64,000 nucleotides of DNA, taken from positions 185,418 through 249,417 of the forward strand of contig NZ_LMUI01000030.1 in assembly GCF_009765995.1 (NCBI RefSeq), in the 5' to 3' direction. The notes below the pieces were generated by a model. That model was not told the origin of the DNA. It ran no database searches and saw only the letters and a program-made list of their open reading frames with translations. Shown one piece after another: positions 35,266 through 44,393 of this stretch (positions are counted from its first letter, which is position 1; each line of letters begins with the position of its first letter). This stretch comes from Methylocapsa sp. S129 (lineage in GTDB: Bacteria; Pseudomonadota; Alphaproteobacteria; Rhizobiales; Beijerinckiaceae). A program made the position numbers and the translations under genes.

Positions 35266-35331
35266 GACTGATCTCAAGGGTTGGGCTATTTCAGCGTCGT
35301 GCATCCACAAATTGAGAGGACTATGCGCGCT

Positions 35332-35561
35332 CCTTCCCCCCTTGCGGGGGAAGGTGGCCTTCGCGTCAGCGAAGGTCGGATGAGGGGAGTCGAGCGAAGC
35401 GAGACGGCTTTGAACCTCAGAGGTCTTTCCCCTGGAGCCGTTTTGCGAAGCCATTCTCGTCCAAGATCGATTCCTGGCAACCGCTCAAAGCCGTCTCGCT
35501 TCGCTCGACTACCCCTCATCGTCATGCTTCGCATGACACCTTCCCCCGCAAGAGGGGAAGG
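35332..35561. repeat. Long inverted-repeat element (copy 2) inside the sugar ABC operon
   Basis: Outer ends 35332-35354 and 35539-35561 are nearly perfect 23-base complements with one mismatch. Inside lies a second long inverted pair, about 36 bases from GATGAGGGGAGTCGAGCGAA on the left to the TCGCTTCGCTCGACT side on the right, also with a single mismatch. The whole 230-base element can fold as one long hairpin. It shares its end sequences with 8568-8792. It separates the substrate-binding-protein gene from the ATPase gene. Confidence 0.88.
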
Positions 35562-35611
35562 GTCGCGCCTTTTAGTTCGACCGATGCAGGCCACAAGTCA
35601 AAGAAGCGAAA

Positions 35612-36556
35612 TCACTTGACCTCGTTCAAGCGCTCCGCCTCGCTCAGATTGGCCTTGGTGATCGCCACCGGCGTCAGCAAGGTGATCTGCTGATCAGGCT
35701 TTTTGCCGTTCTTGATGAAATCGACCAGGGTCTGCACGCCGAGCGAGCATTGCTTGGCCGGGAATTGCTCGACCGTCGCAGTCAGTCCGCCATCCCTGAT
35801 CTGGGCGAGCGCTTCAGGCAGCGCGTCGAAGCCGATGATGACGATGCCCTTGAGGTTGCGCGCCTTGACGGCTTCCATCGCGCCGAGCGCCATATCGTCA
35901 TTGCCGGCGACGATCACTTTGGGCGGCTCGGCGAGTCCGGCCAGCGCCGCTTCCGTCACCGACAGCCCGCGCGCGCGATCGAATCCGGCGGTCTGTTCGA
36001 ACACGACCTTATATTTGGCGCCGGCCTTGTCGAGAACGTTATGCAGCCCCTTGTTTCGGTCGATGGCGGGGCTCGCGCCCGATTGGCCCTGCAGGTTCAC
36101 GATCGTGGCGCCGTCGGGGAACAATTTGACGATCAACTCGCCCTGCGCCTCGCCGCCTTTGACATTGTCCGCGCCGATATGAGCGAGGATGCCTTTGACG
36201 GAAGGCACGCGCCGGTCGATGGTGACGACGGGCACTTTGGCGTCGATCGCTTCCTGGAGCGCCGGGGCCATCGCGTCAACTTCGTTCGGGCTCAACACAA
36301 TGCCTTGCACGCCCTTGGTCAGCGCCGCTTCAATGTCCGCGGTTTGTTTGGGCGAGGAAACCTGGCCGTCGCTCTCGATGACGTTGACGCCGAGCTTGGC
36401 GCCCTCGGCTTTGAAGGCGTCCATCATGTGGACGAAGAAGGGAAAGGTCATTCCCGGCACCGAAGCCAGGATAGTCGGCTTGTCCGCGGCGAAGGCGGGA
36501 GCCGAGAGAGCGGCGGCGAGAAGGCTCGCAACGGCGATTCGACGGGTCAGGCGCAT
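35612..36556 (-). CDS. Sugar ABC transporter substrate-binding protein (RbsB/XylF type)
   Basis: A 314-residue periplasmic protein. The signal peptide is RRIAVASLLAAALSAPAFAA (cleavage after AFA). The type-I periplasmic fold follows: PTILASVPGMTFPFFVHMM, then EAALTKGVQGIVLSPNEVDA, KVPVVTIDRRVPSVKG and ILAHIGADNVKGG, all typical of the RbsB/XylF family. It is the first gene of the minus-strand sugar operon, separated from the ATPase by the repeat at 35332-35561. Substrate is likely a pentose or a similar aldose. Confidence 0.94.
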   Translation of the reverse strand: MRLTRRIAVASLLAAALSAPAFAADKPTILASVPGMTFPFFVHMMDAFKAEGAKLGVNVIESDGQVSSPKQTADIEAALTKGVQGIVLSPNEVDAMAPALQEAIDAKVPVVTIDRRVPSVKGILAHIGADNVKGGEAQGELIVKLFPDGATIVNLQGQSGASPAIDRNKGLHNVLDKAGAKYKVVFEQTAGFDRARGLSVTEAALAGLAEPPKVIVAGNDDMALGAMEAVKARNLKGIVIIGFDALPEALAQIRDGGLTATVEQFPAKQCSLGVQTLVDFIKNGKKPDQQITLLTPVAITKANLSEAERLNEVK

Positions 36557-36712
36557 TGATGTTTCCTCCGATTTTCGTTTCTAACGTCCGGATTTTTCCG
36601 GTGAATGACGTCGCTTGAATATGCATCACCCGGGCCTGGTATACCAGCCCCTCATGAAGTCTGCCAAGCCCCTCCTGGCCCCTCCTCGCCGAAATTGCGC
36701 GGCGGGACCGCC

Positions 36713-38212
36713 TCAGATGGTTTGATTATAGGCGCCAACTTCGCCGTTCTCCCGCAGCACGCCGTCGACCGCCGCGAACATCTCGCGCATGCGCGCCTCC
36801 GACACCGGGCTTTCGACGACCACGACGAGCTCAGGCTTGTTGGAGGAGGCGCGAACAAGCCCCCAGGTGCCGTCCTCGACCGTCACGCGCACGCCGTTGA
36901 CGGTGACGATGTCGCGGATTTTCTGACCTGTGACCAACGCGCCCTTGGCCTGCATGTCCTTGAAGCGCGCGACGACGCGATCGGCGACGGCATATTTCAC
37001 CTCATCCGCGCAATAAGGCGACATCGTCGGCGAACCGAAGGTCTTGGGCAGCGCGCGATAGAGGTCGGCCATCGATTTCGTTGGATTGCGATCGAGCATG
37101 TCGAGAACCGCGATGGCGGTGACGAAACCGTCGTCATAGCCGCGCCCGATCGGCGCGTTGAAGAAAAAGTGCCCCGATTTCTCGAACCCCGCCAAAGCCT
37201 TCAAATCCCGGACGCGGCGCTTGATATGGGAATGACCGGTCTTCCAATAATCAGCCTTGACGCCGTGGGCGATGAGCACGGGATCGGTTGCGAACAGGCC
37301 GGTCGATTTGACATCGACGACGAAGGTGGCGTTGGCGTGCAGCGCCGACAAGTCGCGGGCGAGCATGACGCCGATCTTATCGGCGAATATTTCCGCGCCC
37401 TCGTTGTCGACGATGCCACAGCGGTCACCATCGCCGTCAAAGCCGAGCGCGACATCCGCGCCGGATTCGCGCACAGCCTCGGCCATCGCGTGCAGCATGT
37501 GCAGGTCTTCGGGATTAGGATTGTAGCGCGGAAAGGTATGGTCGAGCTCGCAATCGAGCGGCGCCACTTCGCAGCCGAGCGCCGACAGGATCTGCGGCGC
37601 GAAGGCGCCCGCCGTGCCATTGCCGCAGGCGGCGACCACTTTGAGCTTGCGCGACAGCTTCCGCCTCGTCGTGAGATCGGCGATATAGCGCGCGGGGAAA
37701 TTCTCGACGAAGCGATAGCCGCCGCCTTCGCTGAAGCGAAACTTGCCCGATATGACAATATCGCGCAGGCGGCTCATTTCCTCAGGTCCGAATGTGACCG
37801 GGCGCTGCGCGCCCATTTTCACCCCGGTCCAGCCATTGTCGTTATGCGAGGCCGTGACCATCGCAACCGCCGCGACATCGAGGTCGAATTGCGCGAAATA
37901 GGCCATCGGCGTGATCGCGAGGCCGATGTCATGCACCTTGACCCCGGCCGCCATCAGGCCGGCGATCAGCGCATATTTGATCGATGAGGAATAACCGCGG
38001 AAATCGTGACCGACGACGATCTCGGGCTTCACGCCCATTTCATGCAGCAGCGCGCCAAGGCCCAGACCCAGCGCCTGCACGCCCATCAGGTTGATTTCTT
38101 TTTCGAACAGCCAGCGCGCGTCATATTCGCGAAAGCCTGTCGGCTTGACCATCGGGCTTGATTCATAATCATAGCTATTGGGGCGAAGCTGCGCTTTTGG
38201 AATGGGATACAT
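36713..38212 (-). CDS. Phosphomannomutase/phosphoglucomutase (AlgC type)
   Basis: A 499-residue alpha-D-phosphohexomutase of the length usual in Hyphomicrobiales. The active-site Ser122 is in MVTASHNDNGWTGVK, the metal loop in ALGFDGDGDRCGI, the sugar-binding region in FEKSGHFFFNAPIGRGYDDG and the phosphate-binding loop near VRASSNKPELVVVVES. ATG 38212 (MYPIPKAQLRPNSYD) is chosen with GAGG at -9; the frame to 38284 lacks support. It supplies mannose/glucose-1-phosphate for surface polysaccharides. It lies upstream of the sugar-ABC genes but may be an independent unit. Confidence 0.95.
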   Translation of the reverse strand: MYPIPKAQLRPNSYDYESSPMVKPTGFREYDARWLFEKEINLMGVQALGLGLGALLHEMGVKPEIVVGHDFRGYSSSIKYALIAGLMAAGVKVHDIGLAITPMAYFAQFDLDVAAVAMVTASHNDNGWTGVKMGAQRPVTFGPEEMSRLRDIVISGKFRFSEGGGYRFVENFPARYIADLTTRRKLSRKLKVVAACGNGTAGAFAPQILSALGCEVAPLDCELDHTFPRYNPNPEDLHMLHAMAEAVRESGADVALGFDGDGDRCGIVDNEGAEIFADKIGVMLARDLSALHANATFVVDVKSTGLFATDPVLIAHGVKADYWKTGHSHIKRRVRDLKALAGFEKSGHFFFNAPIGRGYDDGFVTAIAVLDMLDRNPTKSMADLYRALPKTFGSPTMSPYCADEVKYAVADRVVARFKDMQAKGALVTGQKIRDIVTVNGVRVTVEDGTWGLVRASSNKPELVVVVESPVSEARMREMFAAVDGVLRENGEVGAYNQTI

Positions 38213-38310
38213 GAAGGCCTCGATCGTCGCTCGGGCACGGAGTTCCCGGACGCTGCGCGCCTTCGTACAGGATTGAGCCATCAATACAAGACGCGCGCTT
38301 TGCAGGCGTC

Positions 38311-38847
38311 CTATTGTCGCAAGATGAGCTTGCCTGACTTCTGCTCGACGCTGGCGAGGCGCTTGAGGAAGCTCATGCCCAATAGATCGATCGCGCCGGC
38401 GCTGCGATCGGCGACCAAAGCCTTGACATCGCCCAGATAGATCGAACCGATCGTCACTTCGCGCAACGTGACCGGCGCCACGGCTGCCACGCCATTGGCG
38501 GTCTGCACGCGCCCGGTATAGTCGGAATTGAGAACCTGCAGGCCGAGCCGCGACGCGGTTTGGTAGGATATGACCACCATCGTGGCGCCGGTATCGACCA
38601 GCATTTTTACGGGAACGCCGTTGATGTCGACATCGGTCGCATATTGGCCGCCGTTGTCGGCGTCGATGGCGGCCTCGGCGGAATCGCCTGATGTCGCCGG
38701 GCTTAATGCGACATTCGCTTTGACCGGCGCGAAGTTCGCCTGAGCGGGCCTCTGGGCGCCGTTCGGGAGAAACGTCGACACAAGGTCTGGCGTTATCAAG
38801 GCGAGGAAAGAGGCGCCGATCGCCACTAGAATTGCAAAACGCAGCAT
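38311..38847 (-). CDS. Clan AA retropepsin-like aspartic protease, membrane-anchored
   Basis: A 178-residue TIGR02281-type protein. The N-terminal hydrophobic segment RFAILVAIGASFLALIT anchors it. The active-site DTG triplet is in VKMLVDTGATMVVIS, with the flap-like region following and DLLGMSFLKRLASVEQKSG as the characteristic C-terminal stretch. Related proteins are periplasmic, single-domain retropepsin homologues whose substrates are not known. It is located between the phosphomutase and xylose isomerase genes on the same strand. Confidence 0.92.
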   Translation of the reverse strand: MLRFAILVAIGASFLALITPDLVSTFLPNGAQRPAQANFAPVKANVALSPATSGDSAEAAIDADNGGQYATDVDINGVPVKMLVDTGATMVVISYQTASRLGLQVLNSDYTGRVQTANGVAAVAPVTLREVTIGSIYLGDVKALVADRSAGAIDLLGMSFLKRLASVEQKSGKLILRQ

Positions 38848-39027
38848 GTCGCCACCGAGCCCGCGGCCATCGCCCGCATCGGATGCAGAAGGGCGCAGAC
38901 TAACGCAAATACGCCAACGAGCCGTTAATTACGGCGCATAAACATGGCCATTCGGCAGGACGACCGTCGCTTAAAGCCGCGCAATCCTCCATTGCGCGAA
39001 GACTGGTAAAGCGATCGTAAGCGCGGA

Positions 39028-40338
39028 TCAGACAAATCGATTCAGCAGATTCTCCAAAAACTCCTGCCGTCCCGATTTCGGCTTGGGATCGACGCCATCG
39101 CGCGCGACGCGGCTGGCGATTTCTTCGAGCGAGGACGGCCCCGCGAGCATGGCTTTGGCTGCCGGCGCGTCCCAACCGGAATAGCGCTCGACAAGAAAAC
39201 GATCGTAGGAGCCCTCTTCGATCAGCTTGGCGGCGGCGCTCAAGGCCTGCGCGCAAACGTCGAGGCCGCCGACATGGCCGATCAGCAAATCCTGCGGGTC
39301 GATCGACTGGCGGCGCACTTTCGCATCGAAGTTGAGACCGCCCGGCGCAAGGCCGCCGCCCTTGAGGATTTGATAGAAGGCGGGGAGCAGTTCGGCCGCA
39401 TTGTTAGGGAACTGATCAGTGTCCCAGCCCGATTGATAATCGTTGCGGTTGGCGTCGAGGGACCCCAACAGCCCCAACGAGACCGCCATCGCCACTTCAT
39501 GTTCGAAGGAATGGCCGGCAAGGACGGCATGGCCGACTTCGATATTGAGCTTGACCTCTTTCTCGAGGCCGAAACGCTTGAGGAAGCCATAGACCGTGGC
39601 GACGTCGTAATCGTACTGGTGCTTGGTCGGCTCCTGCGGCTTGGGCTCGACAAGGATCACGCCCTTGAAGCCGATCTTATGCTTGTAGTCGATGACCAGC
39701 GAGAGGAAGCGCCCGAGCTGCTCCTGCTCGCGCTTGAGATCGGTGTTGAGCAGCGTCTCATAGCCTTCGCGGCCGCCCCAAAGCACGTAATTGGCGCCGC
39801 CAAGGCGGTGCGTGGCGTCAATCGCGTTCTTCACCTGCGCCGCCGCATAGGCGAAGACATCCGGGTCTGGATTGGTCGCCGCGCCCGCCATATAGCGGGG
39901 ATGGCTGAACAGATTGGCGGTGCCCCACAGCAGCTTGACGCCGGAGGCCTTCATTTTGGCCTCGAAATATTCAGTTATCTCAGCGAGATTGCGGCCAAAT
40001 TCCGCGAGACTGGCGCCTTCGGGAACGACATCCCGGTCATGGAAAGTGAAGAAGGGAACGCCGAGCAGCGCAAACATCTCGAACGCGACGTCGGCCTTCA
40101 GGCGCGCATCCTTCATCGTCTCGCCAAACCAGGGACGCTCGAATGTCGGCGCGCCGAACATGTCGGACCCGGGCCAGGCGAAATTATGCCAATAGCAGAC
40201 GGCGGGGCGCAAATGCTCCGCCATGGTCTTGCCGAATACTTTCTTCTCGGCCTGATAGTGGCGATAGGCCAGCGGATTGGCGCTTTGCGCGCCCTCAAAA
40301 CGGATCGGCGCAATGTCGCCGAAAAAGCCGGTGGCCAT
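39028..40338 (-). CDS. xylA: Xylose isomerase
   Basis: A 436-residue class II xylose isomerase, converting D-xylose to D-xylulose. Catalytic and metal residues lie in [13 protein letters not shown] (proton-shuttling His), [15 protein letters not shown] and [17 protein letters not shown], followed by [20 protein letters not shown]. It stands alone before the neighbouring protease on the minus strand, and the sugar ABC operon follows about 2.3 kb downstream. No xylulokinase (xylB) is seen in the window. Confidence 0.96.
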   Translation of the reverse strand: MATGFFGDIAPIRFEGAQSANPLAYRHYQAEKKVFGKTMAEHLRPAVCYWHNFAWPGSDMFGAPTFERPWFGETMKDARLKADVAFEMFALLGVPFFTFHDRDVVPEGASLAEFGRNLAEITEYFEAKMKASGVKLLWGTANLFSHPRYMAGAATNPDPDVFAYAAAQVKNAIDATHRLGGANYVLWGGREGYETLLNTDLKREQEQLGRFLSLVIDYKHKIGFKGVILVEPKPQEPTKHQYDYDVATVYGFLKRFGLEKEVKLNIEVGHAVLAGHSFEHEVAMAVSLGLLGSLDANRNDYQSGWDTDQFPNNAAELLPAFYQILKGGGLAPGGLNFDAKVRRQSIDPQDLLIGHVGGLDVCAQALSAAAKLIEEGSYDRFLVERYSGWDAPAAKAMLAGPSSLEEIASRVARDGVDPKPKSGRQEFLENLLNRFV

Positions 40339-40466
40339 GTTTCAACTCCCTCGATCGATTCTTATGGGCCTATGCTATCGGGCGGCCAAAACCGCAATTA
40401 TTTTGCAATCCGCATTTATTTCGGCGCGCGCAGGCATGTCAATAGAACTGGGATACGATCGTCGCC

Positions 40467-41726
40467 ATGATCGATTCGACCGTTGATACGCTCCCGTTGC
40501 GCGCGGGGCCGCTTACGACCGCGCCAGACGCGAAAAATTCGGCGGCCTCGTCTTTCATAGACCTCGTCCGAAATTTTTGTGAGTTCGGACAGGCTTCTGT
40601 CGAAGCGCGAGAAGGCTCAATCGCTTATCTGGTCAACGAGTTCTGGACATCAGGGCAGCGGCGGGCCCATTCCATTCACGAAGTGAGCTACCGCGCTTGC
40701 TTCAAACCGCAGCTCCCCGAATTCTTCATCGAACGGCTGACGCGGCCAGGAGACGCTGTCTACGATCCGTTCATGGGCCGCGGCACGACGCCGCTTCAGG
40801 CCGCCCTGATGGGCCGTCGGCCCGTGGGCAACGACGTCAATCCCTTGAGCGTCTTGCTGACGCGGCCCCGGCTGAATCCGCCAGCGCTCGACAACGTCGC
40901 GCAAAGGCTCGACCAAATTCCCTGGGATTTGGGCGAAGCCGACGACGCCGACCTGCTCGCTTTCTACAGCCCGCGCACGCTGGGGCGCCTCTGCGCGCTA
41001 CGCAATTGGCTTATCGAAAAAGCGCCGCTGGATGGCGTTTCGCCCTCGGTGGACGACTGGATCAGGATGGTCGCGATCAACCGGTTGACCGGCCACTCGC
41101 CGGGCTTCTTTTCCGTCTACACGCTTCCGCCGAACCAGGCGGTGTCCGCGCCTTCGCAGCGGAAAATCAATGCGAAGAGAGGACAGATCCCAACCGACCG
41201 CGACATCAAGAAACTCATTTTGAAGAAAACGGCGTCGCTGCTCAGCGATGGATCGATCAATTCGCATTTGACGTCACTCCTGACGACCAATGCGGCGCAG
41301 TCGACGCCTTCGATCAAGAGCGGTTCGATTCAACTGGTCGTCACCTCGCCGCCCTTTCTCGACATCGTGCAATATGCCGAGGACAATTGGCTCAGAAGCT
41401 GGTTCGCCGGCATCGATGTCGCCAGCGTCGCCATCGCGCATCACCGAACGGAAGCAAGCTGGCAAAATATGGTCAGGGACACGTTGGTCGAACTGGCGCG
41501 CGTCGTGGCGCGCGGCGGCCATGTCGCCTTTGAGGTCGGCGAAGTCCGCGGCGGCAAAGTCCTTCTCGAACGTCTGGTCTGGGAGGCTGCGGAAGGGCTG
41601 CCGTTCGACCGGCTTTTCGTGATGGTGAACCAGCAAGAATTCACCAAGACAGCGAACTGCTGGGGCGTTCGGAACAACGCCAAAGGGACCAACACCAATA
41701 GGATTGTCGTCTTGCGGCGGCAGTGA
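40467..41726 (+). CDS. Orphan DNA adenine/cytosine-N4 methyltransferase-like protein
   Basis: A 419-residue protein with AdoMet motif I DPFMGRGTT (residues 100-108) and catalytic motif IV TSPPFLD (293-299). The order I, spacer of about 185 residues, IV fits an alpha-like layout with the recognition domain between the motifs. The TSPP[FY] form suggests N4-cytosine or N6-adenine amino methylation. No restriction endonuclease or Vsr is adjacent. It is opposite in direction to, and 128 bases away from, xylA. The codon usage seems slightly less GC-biased than its neighbours by eye, which hints at transfer but was not measured. Confidence 0.83.
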   Translation: MIDSTVDTLPLRAGPLTTAPDAKNSAASSFIDLVRNFCEFGQASVEAREGSIAYLVNEFWTSGQRRAHSIHEVSYRACFKPQLPEFFIERLTRPGDAVYDPFMGRGTTPLQAALMGRRPVGNDVNPLSVLLTRPRLNPPALDNVAQRLDQIPWDLGEADDADLLAFYSPRTLGRLCALRNWLIEKAPLDGVSPSVDDWIRMVAINRLTGHSPGFFSVYTLPPNQAVSAPSQRKINAKRGQIPTDRDIKKLILKKTASLLSDGSINSHLTSLLTTNAAQSTPSIKSGSIQLVVTSPPFLDIVQYAEDNWLRSWFAGIDVASVAIAHHRTEASWQNMVRDTLVELARVVARGGHVAFEVGEVRGGKVLLERLVWEAAEGLPFDRLFVMVNQQEFTKTANCWGVRNNAKGTNTNRIVVLRRQ

Positions 41727-41754
41727 ATTTGATTGTCCGGTTGACTTGCAACCG

Positions 41755-42990
41755 TCAGGTCGCCGCCTTGAACCCGCGCACAAACTCCATCAGCGCCGCA
41801 AATCCGATCTCGCAATCCTCCACCGTGATCGACTCCAGCGGGTTATGACTGACGCCGCCCTTGCAGCGCACGAACAGCATGCCGGCCGGGCAGAGCTGTC
41901 CCATGATCATCGTATCATGCCCGGCGCCGGACGGCAGCAGCCGCGCGGGCTTGCCAATGCGCTCGACCGCCGCCTTGAGGCCGGCCACGATCCGCGGATC
42001 GCAGATATAGGCGCCGGCCTCATGCGTATGCACCGAGATCAGTTCGACATTGCGCGCCTTGGCGATTGCGATGAGCTGTTTGTCGATGTCATTGACGGCG
42101 CGCTGGCGCTGCGCGTCGCGCGGCGCCCGCATGTCGATGGTGAATCGCGCTTCGCCGGGAATGACGTTAACGGCCCCCGGTTCGACTTCGAGACGCCCAA
42201 CGGTGGCGACAAGATCGTTCTCGCTACGCGCGCGCGCCTCGATCATCAGAATCATTTCGGCGGCGGCGGTGAGCGCGTCCTGGCGCAGATTCATCGGCGT
42301 CGCGCCGGCATGGCCGGCAAGCCCGCGCAAAGTGCAGTGAAAACGCGTCGCGCCATTGATCGCGGTGACGATGCCGACCGGCAGGTTCTCCGCTTCCAGC
42401 ACCGGACCCTGCTCGATATGCAGCTCGACGAAAGCCGCGACATTGCGCCCGCGCAGCGTCGCCACCGCTTCCGGCTCGCAGCCAAAATTCGTGAGCGCCT
42501 CGCGCATCGAGATGCCGTCAGCGTCTTTCTGGTCGAGCGAGGAGCGCGCGAACAGTCCCGCGAAGGCGCGCGAGCCCGTGAGCGTTGTGGGAAAGCGCAC
42601 GCCTTCCTCATCGCCGAAAGCGACGATCTCAACCGCGATATCCAGCCGCTCGCCCTTTTTTGCGAGTTCCTCGACCACGGCCAAAGCGGCGAGCGCGCCC
42701 AGATTGCCGTCATACTTTCCCGCGTCGCGCACAGTGTCGATGTGCGAACCGATCATCAACGCCGGGGCGCCGGGCTGCTTGCCCTCATAACGCGCCCAAA
42801 CATTGCCCGAAGCGTCGATCCCGGCGGCTAGGCCGATTTCGCGACACCAGGCGACATATTGCTGCGCGGCCTGCCGATGCGCGTTGGAGAGATACAGCCG
42901 CGTCAGGCGGCCTTCCTCGTCGCTGAAGCGCGCGAATTCATCGAGCCGCGCCATCAATTTGCGGCCAGGACTCGCAATGTCGTCGTTCAT
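41755..42990 (-). CDS. Allantoate amidohydrolase / M20 Zn-dependent hydrolase
   Basis: A 411-residue dimetal hydrolase of the AllC/hyuC type. It shows the metal ligands in IGSHIDTVRDAGKYDGNLG, FGDEEGVRFPTTLTGSRA, VELHIEQGP and SGAGHDTMIMGQLCP, and RGLAGHAGATPMNLRQDAL in the dimerisation domain. It cleaves allantoate to ureidoglycine, or an N-carbamoyl amino acid to the amino acid. Location 13 bases downstream of the puuD gene favours allantoate and purine catabolism. The start MNDDIASPGR at 42990 is well placed. Confidence 0.92.
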   Translation of the reverse strand: MNDDIASPGRKLMARLDEFARFSDEEGRLTRLYLSNAHRQAAQQYVAWCREIGLAAGIDASGNVWARYEGKQPGAPALMIGSHIDTVRDAGKYDGNLGALAALAVVEELAKKGERLDIAVEIVAFGDEEGVRFPTTLTGSRAFAGLFARSSLDQKDADGISMREALTNFGCEPEAVATLRGRNVAAFVELHIEQGPVLEAENLPVGIVTAINGATRFHCTLRGLAGHAGATPMNLRQDALTAAAEMILMIEARARSENDLVATVGRLEVEPGAVNVIPGEARFTIDMRAPRDAQRQRAVNDIDKQLIAIAKARNVELISVHTHEAGAYICDPRIVAGLKAAVERIGKPARLLPSGAGHDTMIMGQLCPAGMLFVRCKGGVSHNPLESITVEDCEIGFAALMEFVRGFKAAT

Positions 42991-43003
42991 ATTCCGGGCC
43001 TTC

Positions 43004-44254
43004 TCACTTCTGCGCGACTTTGTCGCCGGCTAGCCATTTGGCGAGGACCGCGCGCTCCTGCGGCGTCATTTCGGTAATGTTGTTGGGCGGCATGGCGTGG
43101 GTCATGACGGCCTGGGCGCGGATCGCCGGAGCGAATTTGGCGATATGTTCGGGCGTGTCGAGAAGGACGCCCTTGGGCGCCTCGCCGATACCCTCGAACA
43201 CAGGTTCCGGCGCATGGCACATCGCGCAGCGCGTCGAGACGACATTGACCACATCCGCGGGCGCCTTGGGCAAGTTTGCCGAGGCCATCGAGGCAGGCGG
43301 CGCGGGGCCGAGGCCAATGACGTCGCGCATGCCAGGCGAAGCGGCCATGCACACCCAGAACGCCGCCCAGATCGCGGCGGCTGCGACGAACCACGCCCAC
43401 CACGGCGCCTTGTCGTGATCGCCGTGCCACATATTGTAGAAATAGCGCACCAGCGCGCCCGCGATGATGACCAGCGTCACCAGGGCCGGAATGATGCGCG
43501 CATTGGAATAAGTCACGGGATAATGGTTCGACAGCATCATGAACAGCACGGGCAGCGTGATGTAATTGTTGTGCGTCGAACGCTGCTTGGATTCCTTGCC
43601 CCATTTGGGATCGGGCGTCTGGCCCGCGATCAGCGCGGCGACCGATTTGCGCTGATTGGGCATGATGATGAAAAAGACATTGGCGGTCATCATCGTCGCC
43701 ATCAGCGCGCCGGTATGGATCAGCGCGCCACGGCCCGAGAAAAGCAGCGTAAAGACATAAGAGGTCAGCACGACATAGCCGAAGCCGACCAAAGCCAGCA
43801 GGGAATCGTTCTTAGCGACGGGCGACTTGCACAAGAGATCGTAGACGATCCAGCCGAGCGCAAGCGCGACGATGCCGACGATCGCCGCCTGCCAAGGCGC
43901 GAGCGGCATGACGGCGGGATCGATGAGGAAGAACGTCGACTGCCCATAATAGACCCAGCACAGAAGGCTGAAGCCGGAAATCCAGGTCCAGTACGATTGC
44001 CATTTGTGCCAGGTGAGATGGTCGGGCATCACGGCGGGGGCGAGCGTATATTTGCTCATTTCGTAGAAGCCGCCGCCGTGCACCTGCCACGACACGCCAT
44101 AGACCCCGGGCTGCATATTCTTCTGTTTGCGCAGCGAAGCGTCGAGATGCATGAACATGAACGACGAGCCGATCCAGGCGATCGCGGTCGTCACATGCAG
44201 CCAGCGCAGCAGCATCGACCCCCATTCCAAGAAATAGGGGAACCAGGCTTCCAT
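43004..44254 (-). CDS. puuD: Urate hydroxylase PuuD (membrane urate oxidase)
   Basis: A 416-residue membrane protein. The N-terminal DUF989-like part has about eight helices (WFPYFLEWGSMLLRWLHVTT, AIAWIGSSFMFMHLD, YNMWHGDHDKAPWWAW). The C-terminal cytochrome c domain has CAMCH. PuuD oxidises urate to 5-hydroxyisourate, passing electrons through its haem, and replaces soluble uricase in many proteobacteria. ATG 44254 (MEAWFPYF) has GGAGGGG just upstream. The gene precedes the allantoate amidohydrolase in one operon and is divergent from a LysR gene. Confidence 0.95.
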   Translation of the reverse strand: MEAWFPYFLEWGSMLLRWLHVTTAIAWIGSSFMFMHLDASLRKQKNMQPGVYGVSWQVHGGGFYEMSKYTLAPAVMPDHLTWHKWQSYWTWISGFSLLCWVYYGQSTFFLIDPAVMPLAPWQAAIVGIVALALGWIVYDLLCKSPVAKNDSLLALVGFGYVVLTSYVFTLLFSGRGALIHTGALMATMMTANVFFIIMPNQRKSVAALIAGQTPDPKWGKESKQRSTHNNYITLPVLFMMLSNHYPVTYSNARIIPALVTLVIIAGALVRYFYNMWHGDHDKAPWWAWFVAAAAIWAAFWVCMAASPGMRDVIGLGPAPPASMASANLPKAPADVVNVVSTRCAMCHAPEPVFEGIGEAPKGVLLDTPEHIAKFAPAIRAQAVMTHAMPPNNITEMTPQERAVLAKWLAGDKVAQK

Positions 44255-44353
44255 CGACCCCTCCGCGTTGCCCGGACCAATCGCGCCGCAGCACCCGCGG
44301 CGACACAGCATCGGGGCACGATAGCGCTTTCAACAAGAACTTGCCCATGCCCG

Positions 44354-44376
44354 TTCTCAGGAATATCTTTCGAGAA
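44354..44376. promoter_or_regulatory. LysR-type binding site candidate between puuD and lysR
   Basis: TTCTC (44354-44358) and GAGAA (44372-44376) form an inverted repeat with 13 bases between, of the general T-N11-A class, upstream of the LysR gene and in its divergent intergenic region with puuD. Confidence 0.35.
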
Positions 44377-44393
44377 AATCGGATAATGGCCCC

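Noticed and set aside
35281..35619. A 112-codon frame over the repeat element
   Set aside because: It is entirely within the inverted-repeat element and has mirrored composition; not a protein.
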